Shown in pieces: positions 56,960 to 64,000 of a stretch of 64,000 nt of DNA (positions within the stretch are counted from its first letter, which is position 1; each line of letters begins with the position of its first letter). The notes beneath the pieces are model-generated. The model was not told the DNA's origin and ran no database searches. It was given only the letters and a program-made list of their open reading frames with translations. Position numbers and translations under genes: made by a program. The DNA lies in assembly GCA_003508835.1 (NCBI GenBank), contig PUFA01000034.1:8086501-8150500 (forward strand), read 5' to 3'. The DNA comes from Eonycteris spelaea. Lineage: Eukaryota; Chordata; Mammalia; Chiroptera; Pteropodidae.

Positions 56960-57440
56960 TTGACTTGTTTTAAGCAGGTGATGGCATGCTCAAAGTGGTG
57001 CTTCAGAAAGGTGATGCTGGATAAATCCAGAAGCTGAGAGAATATTTAGGATGTTATTGGAGTGGCCCAGGTATGAAATGATAAGGATTTGAACTAGATT
57101 GAAAAATAATGGGAAAGGAGTGAAAAAGAGGGATTTAGGAAAGAAACTATTTAATTTTTTCTTTGGAAATGGGATGGATCAAGAGAAGGGAATAAGCCAA
57201 AACTTAACCTCGTCTTTCTGACTTTGGTGACTGAGATGGCAGTCATTCCTGTAACACATTTAGGTGGTGCAGGAGGAAGAACTGCTTCGGAAGGAAGGGA
57301 ATAAGTCGGCTTTTAGATTTGTTAGGTGGGAGGTGATGGTGGGGTATTAAGGGAAGTGTCTGCCAGGCATTTGGAGATATGAGTGGGAACTTGGGACAAT
57401 GGTCAAGGCCGTCTATAGATACAGGCTTGGAATTCACCTA
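56960..57440 (-). mobile_element. LINE L2 internal part (minus)
   Basis: GAGTGGCCCAGGTATGAAAT, GACTTTGGTGACTGAGATGG and TTTGGAGATATGAGTGGGAA resemble the reverse-complement L2 region internal to its 3' end. The copy seems to resume at 58,105. Confidence 0.55.
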
Positions 57441-57464
57441 GAACTAAGCCATGTTACACATCTC

Positions 57465-57720
57465 GGTATGTCAGTTAAGAGTCCTTGGTTGTAAGCAACA
57501 GAAACTGAATCTGGCTAGAAGCAGAAAAGGCTCAAAGAAACAGAGTCCACTGTGGACTTTGACTCAGAAGGGGCAGAGACCATGGTGGTTCTGGGGGCCC
57601 AGACAGGAAGAATTCACACATGGTCTACGATCTTGTCAAGCTGGGATGGGTCAGCTCCAGTGACTTTCCCCACTCCCTTCCAATTCAAAATTCTGGGAGG
57701 GATCCAGTTAGCTTGGTTAT
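57465..57720 (+). mobile_element. Interspersed repeat of unnamed family (related to 28,600)
   Basis: TTGGTTGTAAGCAACAGAAA then CTGGCTAGAAGCAGAAAAGG matches the family start. It lies inside the split L2. Confidence 0.5.
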
Positions 57721-57798
57721 AGGCCCACCCTTGGATAGAGAAAGGACACCTTGACTTCCATTTTTGACAGGGAGGCACATAGAGCAGGAGAGGTGATT

Positions 57799-58060
57799 CG
57801 AAGGAAGGAAGGAAGAAGGAAGGAAGGAAGGAAGGAAGGAAGGAAGGAAGGAAGAAGGAGGGAGGGAAGGAAAGAAGGAGGGAGGGAAGGAAGGAAGGAA
57901 GGAAGGAAGGAAGGAAGGAAGGGAGGAGGGAGGGAGGAGGGAGGGAGGGAAGGAAGGAAGGAAGGAAGGAAGGAAGGAAGGAAGGAAGAAGGAAGGAAGG
58001 AAGAAGGAAGGAAGAAGGAGGGGAGAGAAGGGAAGGAAGGGAAGAGAGAAAGAAAAGAAA
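57799..58060 (+). repeat. (GGAA/GGGA)n polypurine microsatellite
   Basis: About 260 bp of almost pure purine made of GGAA, GAAGGA and GGGA units. Pro/Ser/Phe/Leu and Lys/Glu/Gly/Arg-rich frames of 131-191 codons on the two strands are artefacts. Confidence 0.95.
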
Positions 58061-58104
58061 TAATAATAATAAAAGACCAAAAAAAGCAGATTCCGCTATC
58101 GAAA

Positions 58105-58450
58105 GACAGGGAAACAGATGCTGGGTGGGCACAAACCAATCAACGTTCACTCCATGGAGGAGCGTGCAGAGGAGATATGAAAGCTGCAAGAGGGCATTTG
58201 CCAGCGCCCACGTGCAGGAGGCAGAGGATTTGAAGAGGGGACGATACAGGCCAGCTAAGCGATTGGAGGAGAGAGATAGGCAAAGGCGTTTCGAAGAGCG
58301 GGCAAAACACCAGGGTTAAAGGCTGTGCAGAGATCAAGGCTGCCAAAGGATGATGAAAAACTACTGGGGCTGGTGTTGGAAGGTACTGGCAAGGACGCTT
58401 TGAGAGAGAGGGAGGGATGAAGAGATGGAGGAGACGCAGTGATGCAGCTA
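58105..58450 (-). mobile_element. LINE L2 internal part, continuation (minus)
   Basis: GAGATCAAGGCTGCCAAAGG, TGATGAAAAACTACTGGGGC and CTGGCAAGGACGCTTTGAGA resemble the reverse-complement L2. Confidence 0.45.
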
Positions 58451-60199
58451 AGAAGATAGGTTAGAGACACACAGGGACACAGGGAGCAGCATCTACAATT
58501 TGGGGGAACGGAAGAAGAGCTAGGTTGCTGTTTGAAGGGGTCACTATTACAAAGATCCTCCGCGCCTAGGGTTTTCCATCCTATTTGGCCAAATATAAGT
58601 AGAAAATAATACTCAGGCCGCACTAAGTAATCGCTTTTCCCTGAAGATCTTGGTGAAGAGTAGTGACGAAAATGAAGAAGTGTGAATCAATGCTCTGGTA
58701 TAATGTTTCAGGATTTTCAGAAAGAGGAAATTGGATTTATTTGAAAGCCAAAAGGGAAATAAAAAGACAAATGCCTTTTATAAGCTAAAAAAAAGAAAAA
58801 AGAAAAATCATAACAATGCAAACATCCCAGAAACGAATTGTGTAAGTGAAGTGTTTTTACAAGTCTTCTTTCCCCCGCTGAAACGATCTTACATAACAGT
58901 ATTTGCATCTATAATGTTGTGTAACAAGTAGTCTTGTGGGGTAATGTGTTTCAGTGAAGGTTAGATAGGTTATTATCTTATTATCATAGCATCAGTCACT
59001 CTTCCAGACAAAAACACTTCACCCACTGGAAGCTAAGGATCGTTTTTACTTAAATACAAGGTCATACTATTGAGGTGTATAGGGAGCTGTGGGGGGTGGG
59101 GCAGGGGGATTTTCATCTTCTTCCAAAGCACTCAAGACTGGACCTCTTCCAAGAGAGGAAACGAAACTAAATAGATCATTTGTTTTATTCTGTTTGGGCA
59201 TTTCTTGCGTTTCTCCCAACTGCAGCTTATGGACACAAAGCCAACCTCAGAGACTGGCCGGAGCTGGCTAAACTCCAGGTCACTTTTTTTTGCTTTTTTA
59301 AGGAATAAACAATTTGAAGCTCTATCAGAGGTTTGAGGCAAGCCACACAACTAAAGGACAAAATGAAATTCCGCTATGAATATAAAGTTGCAAAGAAAGA
59401 GGCAGGTAGAGCATTTAATGATTTGGATTTCTCGAACAAGACCAAGGTAGAGAGATGCAAGGGAAATAGTGATTGAAAACAGGCATCTATGAGGAATAGA
59501 TTTCAAAGAGGGTCAAACACTAGCAGAACTGTTGCTCTTGTGTACCAGCTGAGACAGGAACACACCTTTGTGGGGGAGGCCCCTAATGATGGAGGTCGGA
59601 GTGCCTGGTCACTTGACTGTCATAGAAAGCTTGGGAGATTGCTTCTGTATCCTCTTGCTGGCATCAGAATGACCGGCCAACACTAGCCACGCACATTCTG
59701 TAACAAGCATAGTTGGTATTCCGGCATATACTGCTGGTAGAATGGGTCTTTGTCTTGAGTCACTTCCCTGTGGGAGACGCTCATTGGCAGTCCCATCCGA
59801 TGTCCAAGGAGAGCGAAAGGCACATTAGTGGTTGGGCTTAGTTTGGCATATTAGTTAACACTGCATCCTGTCTGATTTCAGAATTGACAAGTCATATACA
59901 GTATTGCTCAAAATGTTCCTTCGAAGGTACTGGGCGGAACAGGGAAGTGAATGGCAATTACTGAAGTGTAAACAAAAAGAGGTGAGTCCCAAAGACGTCC
60001 GACCATCTTTTATAGATGAAGAACCCAGACGCTAATTATGCTCTAATTGGCAAAAAAACCCCAAACCATTTTCCACCTGAAAAGCGTTGGTTCCATTAAA
60101 ACAAGAGACTAAAACCCTTTAAAATAATATTTGTGCGTTTCTTTCATAAACTTAGAGCAACTTTAACTTCAGAGTAACTTTACTACAAACTTAAAACTG
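58451..60199. other. Intergenic, no assigned feature
   Basis: 58,787-58,806 is A-rich. The small frames here have no domain. No nameable repeat over about 1.7 kb upstream of the promoter region. Confidence 0.5.
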
Positions 60200-60415
60200 C
60201 AAATAAGCAAATTAACCAAAGTGTTTGTGAAATAAACCAATGTATCAGTGTTAATACCCTGATGGCGATATTATGTAATAGTTTTTCAAAATATTACCAT
60301 TGGGGAAAGCTGGGCAAAGTTTTCAAGAGACCTCTCTGTGTTATTTCTCTGTGTTATTTCTTGCATGCGAACTTAAAATTATCTCAATTTTTTTTTTCAA
60401 TTAAAACAAGGGATT
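60200..60415 (+). mobile_element. Old LINE-1 (L1ME-like) 3' end fragment
   Basis: CCAATGTATCAGTGTTAATA, ATATTACCATTGGGGAAAGC, CTCTGTGTTATTTCTTGCAT and GCGAACTTAAAATTATCTCA match the same 3' UTR as at 50,400. A 13-base TCTCTGTGTTATT segment is tandemly doubled. Confidence 0.75.
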
Positions 60416-60464
60416 GAGAGAAATGGATGAGGGGAATCAGGCGGCTTTCATACCCTACCTTCAC

Positions 60465-60705
60465 CCACACTTCCTGGGTACAGTTTGTTTCTCCACTAGT
60501 CCCCTGAATGACTTCCTTCATCTGGAAGAGGCTACTCCCAGCTTCTCAAACACACCAACTCATACCAACTCTGGGCTTTTTCTCCTCTAGCCTCTCCCTG
60601 TCCACCTCATTCTTCCCAAATCCAGCTCACCCTCCTGACTAGACCATGCCTTAACACTGTCCCCAGAGCAGTATTTATTGTATCAGTGGCCACTAGGCAC
60701 TTGTT
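60465..60705 (+). mobile_element. Possible L2-like fragment
   Basis: CTTCCTTCATCTGGAAGAGG and ACACTGTCCCCAGAGCAGTA resemble L2 but weakly. Confidence 0.35.
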
Positions 60706-60709
60706 CACT

Positions 60710-61080
60710 AACCAGTCAACACTAATTATTGAGTAACTATTATATCTGTGGTATTGGCTCCAGGCACTAGGGACAGGGTAAGTTGTAAACGAGGTTGAAC
60801 TGGTTTCTCTTCCCCGCCTTCTGGGAGCATATATTCTCATGAGGAAGGGTGGAAGAAAACTAGCCAAGGAACAACTGGGGGGAATCAAACCATGATTAGG
60901 GCTATGAAGAAAGTAATAGATTGAAGAAGGGAAAAAAACGATGTTAGTTCAAGTAGTCAGGGAAGGCTTCCTAGCGTAGGTGACATTTGAGTTATGATGG
61001 GAAGTATAAGGAGGCAGCATGAGACGATCATGGCCGGGGTGGTGGTGGGGGACATTTCAAGCATGGGAAACAAGGAAAAA
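60710..61080 (-). mobile_element. LINE L2 3' region (minus)
   Basis: ATTATTGAGTAACTATTATA, TCCAGGCACTAGGGACAGGG, CTTCTGGGAGCATATATTCT, CAGGGAAGGCTTCCTAGCGT and GTGACATTTGAGTTATGATG are reverse-complement L2. Confidence 0.75.
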
Positions 61081-61479
61081 TGATTGAAATCCTGCTCTGT
61101 AATTGGATATAAACATTAGGCATGCCTGTAATTAATGAAATGGCGTGTGTGTGTACTGTTTCCTTTTTACTTTAGGGCCAAACCTCTCCTAGCTTGCTTT
61201 CCTCTGAGAGCGGCTGTAAACTCCCTTCGGCTAGCCCAGATTTTACACTTCACAGCGACTTTCTCACCCCAACGCACTCGCACAGGTCTAGCATGGCCGC
61301 CTACACGCCTGTTGTGGGTTGCAAGTCGCTCTCTGCAGCGGATGCAACCTTCATTCAAGGCTGTGCCTTACATTTCCCACGTTTCTGTCTCCCAGCTGGG
61401 GCCCTGAGGCTGCTGCTGAGGGCTCTGCACTGTCTACAGGCAACATAAATTATGTCATTAAGTTGGATGTCCACGAACC
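61081..61479. other. Transition into the CpG island
   Basis: CpG density starts to rise after about 61,200. No repeat recognised, which is unusual for this window and fits a regulatory flank. Confidence 0.5.
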
Positions 61480-62160
61480 TAAGCCGCCGCAAAGGCAGAC
61501 TGACTACGGGCGATCTGGGTAGTAGGGCTAAGAGCCGGACGGGACTTTGCCGCTGGCCCCACGCGGCTGCGCCTGTCGGCGGCGCACAAGCTCCGCTCCC
61601 ACCGGCGGTAGTTACCGGCCGGGAAGGGCTGCATTCCGAGCCCTCTGCGGGTACCTCATTCTGTCACCGCAGCCAGGAAGCCAGTTGACTGGATTCCCTT
61701 GTCTGCCTTCTGCCTACGGCGACCAGCTGCCGCTCCTCTGTCGCGGTGGCCGGAGGAGTAGGCTCTGGGGCACCCTGCGAAGCACCTCAAGGGGTGAGCT
61801 GCCCCTCCCCGGCCGCGACCTGGCACCGTCGTCACCATCACCCGGACGGGCGGGCACTGTCCCAGGGCGCGCCTGTGTCTCCCAGGGGACAGCCAAGACG
61901 ACTCGCCCGGCGCTCCAGACGCGCGCCACGAGCCCTGGGGTCCCTCCTCCCCCCACCCGCACTCGCGCCCGGCGACCCACGTGCAGCTCCGCCCGGGCTG
62001 GCGCCGCACCTCGGGGTCGGCGCGTCTCCCGTCGCTTTCTGGGCGCAGCCCCGCGACGGGGACCGCTCCGGGGCAGCGCCGGCGGGGAGGCGGCCGGAGC
62101 GGGGGGCGCCCCGGCGTGCGGGCGCGGGGACGCGGCGGCCGCTGGCACACAAAGGAGGCG

Positions 62161-62232
62161 GCGGGAAGGCGGGGCGGGGCGGGCGGGGGCGGGGGCGGCG
62201 GGAAGGGCGGGGGCCGCGCGGGCGCCGATAAA
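62161..62232 (+). promoter_or_regulatory. Core promoter: GC-box cluster and TATA-like GATAAA
   Basis: Overlapping Sp1-type boxes (GGGGCGGGGCGGGCGGGGGC) at about 62,170-62,215 are followed by GATAAAG at 62,227-62,233. Initiation would be expected about 25-30 bases later, near 62,255-62,262. The position is inferred; no transcript evidence is available here. Confidence 0.6.
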
Positions 62233-62255
62233 GCCCCTGCCGCCGCCGCCGCCGC

Positions 62256-62463
62256 CGGCGAGCGCTCGTGGGCGGACGGGCTGCTCGGGCTGCGCGGAGT
62301 CTGCAGGCGCCGCCGTCTCGCGCCTCTGCGACCCTCCCAGCCGCCGCCGCCGCCGCCGCGCTCCCTCCCGCGACTCCGCGACTCCGCGCCCCGCCGCCGC
62401 CCGGCTCGGCTCGGGCCGCGCTGCGCTCCGCGGCCGCCAGCGCGGGATCCGAAGCGAGGCGCG
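62256..62463 (+). other. Probable non-coding first exon
   Basis: From the expected start region to a consensus splice donor, GCG|GTGAGTA, with GT at 62,464-62,465. There is no ATG in this interval, so it would be 5' UTR only. It contains GCC repeats (62,341-62,360) and a doubled CGCGACTC (about 62,368-62,383). Coding exons must lie beyond 64,000. I cannot tell which gene it is. Confidence 0.6.
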
Positions 62464-64000
62464 GTGAGTACCGGCTGCGCGCCCCGGCCGAGCCCGGGCG
62501 CCCGGGAGTGGGAGGGGCGCGGCGGGCGCTGCCCCTGCGCCGGGGACGGTCCCTCCGCGCGCCGCCCGCTCCCCGCCGCCACCTCTGGCCTGGGCGGGGG
62601 GCGGCGGGGCGAGCGCGGCCCGGGGGGCGCCGGCGTCGGGGCGCAGGAACTTTCTCAGCCGCCCGCGGGCTGCGGCGGCCGAGGCTGCGTGCGCGCCCGG
62701 CTCCTGTGCCCGGGAACGCGGGTGGGACCCGGGCAGGGCGAGGAGGGGCCGGGGCGGCCGGGGCGTCCAGGTGTGCCCGCGGCTGCGATCCTGGGGCCGG
62801 CGTGGCTTCCGCCGCCCCGACCTAGCCGGCGCCCTTGGCCCTGAACCTGAGGTACCCAGGTACTCGCGGCCGTCCCCTACCCAGCATTTTGCGGGTACGT
62901 CGCCCTACAGGGAAAGCGGACTGTTCCTTGTTGTTCCCAGTGCCTGGGCAGGGTGGGAGTGACCCGTGGTTCGGGTGAGAGCCTTTAAATTGGCCTCTGG
63001 CAACCGATTTAACTGTATGCAGCAGGTCTTTGCTATTTTCACCTTCTGTAGGAATGGAAATTGCAGTGCTGATGAGTGACGACAGGTAAAGTGAAAGTAC
63101 TCAAATTCTGGGCATAATTGGGTATTTTGCCTACAAACTGAGTGAGGACGGAAGGCTCCTATTACGTAAGCCAGCACTCTACCTTCAGGTATTAAGGAAG
63201 ATGCTATTGACGGTTTTAGTGTTTTAATGAATGAAAAATAATCTTCATGTGTGTCTCTCTTGAGAAAGCTCAGATGCTCCTGTGTCTTGCTTTGACTACT
63301 CTGCAGAGAACCTTTTCATATTTGGCATCGACATAACAAGGTGTTTGAAGGTTTGACTTCCTCTTTCAAGCCAGGAAGCAGTTTGCCTCTCTATACCGTT
63401 CAGGAGCAATTTACGTGATAATTTCGTACTTTGGAGATTTTATATCAAAAGTTGAAAACGTAACTGGAAGAAATGCAAGCATTACTAATTTGTCTATCTA
63501 AAGTGCGCTTCTGAAATCCAAGATACTTTCAACACGACTCGCATGTCTAAATCAGCAATTATGTGCTGTTTGGAGTATTTTGGCAGAAATTCTTCAGCTA
63601 TGCAAATGAAGGTGTTAGCCTAAATAATCTAAGGTTTCTTTTAACCCAGAAGTTTGATTCTTTATTAAAACAATGTTGGAAAATGTCATACAGTGCAGGG
63701 CGATTATGAAGGTCATCGAGATGTCATCTGTCCTTTATTCTTTAAAAAAAAAAACGAATACAGAAAATTTCTGCTTTCCACGAACTTCACACATTAGTGT
63801 AATTTTAAAAGGACAGAAATGAGTCAGTCTGAAAAGGACACTAATTTTCGGTTCCAGACACAGGGGATTGTTTGAGGTGGCAGAGTTTGGGAACGAGATG
63901 GTGACTTAGCTAGGTCCCGGCTGTACCTCCGTGTGGTCGTTCTCCAGGGCATGGTGGACGTCGGCTCCTGGGCTTTCTCTCTAGTCCCAGCGTCCACGCG
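62464..64000 (+). other. Probable start of intron 1
   Basis: Follows the donor at 62,464. It is GC-rich to about 62,900, then ordinary AT-rich sequence with an A run at 63,744-63,754. No second exon, repeat or coding segment recognised to the window end. Confidence 0.5.

Larger units (their letters stand above)
61480..62900. promoter_or_regulatory. CpG island with promoter
   Basis: About 1.4 kb of very high GC and CpG density, with no transposon remnants, in an otherwise AT-rich window. Stop codons are scarce for that reason alone, so frames of 144-308 codons on both strands are not evidence of protein. The densest part (62,150-62,650) holds GC boxes, GCC repeats, a TATA-like box and a splice donor. 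The island marks the 5' end of a gene running to the right. The gene itself is not identifiable from this window. Confidence 0.92.

Noticed and set aside
57614..58233. Frames of 131-191 codons over the GGAA tract
   Set aside because: Microsatellite translation with no domain outside the repeat.
61547..62582. Open frames of 185-308 codons on both strands
   Set aside because: They lie in the CpG island where stop codons are rare. They overlap in several frames, are Ala/Arg/Gly/Pro-rich, and cross the predicted splice donor.

Overview
This is a mammalian genomic window, mostly intergenic, and probably from a fruit bat (Pteropodidae). The main lineage marker is a SINE at about 46,837-47,067. It joins a tRNA-Val(TAC)-like head to a 5S rRNA-derived body and ends in a TAA-rich tail. 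To my knowledge, hybrid tRNA/5S SINEs (MEG-TR and the related MEG-RS/RL) have been described only in megabats. The only young-looking LINE-1 piece is a short 5'-truncated fragment, which fits the reported loss of L1 activity in that family, though one window proves little.

I found no intact protein-coding gene. The longest open frames (279-308 codons) are shadows of LTRs, of purine microsatellites, or of the stop-poor CpG island at the right end. From 1 to about 61,000 the sequence is layered ancient repeat: many L2 and MIR pieces, at least ten MaLR-type (MLT1/MST-like) LTRs on both strands, hAT and Tigger DNA-transposon remnants, L1 3' ends, and several microsatellites. Insertions into insertions give relative ages: an MLT1 LTR inside L2 (22.6-23.5 kb), a palindromic MITE inside L2 (36.9-37.6 kb), the tRNA/5S SINE inside an L2-like element (46.6-47.2 kb), and an LTR between MIR halves (54.4-55.1 kb).

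Three older sequences derive from genes. A processed pseudogene of AP3S1 (AP-3 complex sigma subunit) lies at about 37.87-38.72 kb and carries frame-breaking deletions. A solo LTR of gammaretrovirus-like type sits just downstream (38.79-39.24 kb). A decayed ERV-L internal region, with the end of the integrase and the dUTPase, lies at about 34.57-35.47 kb between two LTR-like blocks. A diverged pair of LTR-like elements, both in minus orientation, sits near 0.5-1.2 kb and 48.4-49.0 kb.

The only likely active functional element is at the right end. A strong CpG island (about 61.5-62.9 kb) has dense GC boxes, a GATAAA TATA-like box at 62,227 and a consensus splice donor after 62,463. I read it as the promoter and non-coding first exon of a plus-strand gene whose coding exons lie beyond 64,000. 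I cannot name that gene from the sequence. I saw nothing here that looks like a previously undescribed biological system.
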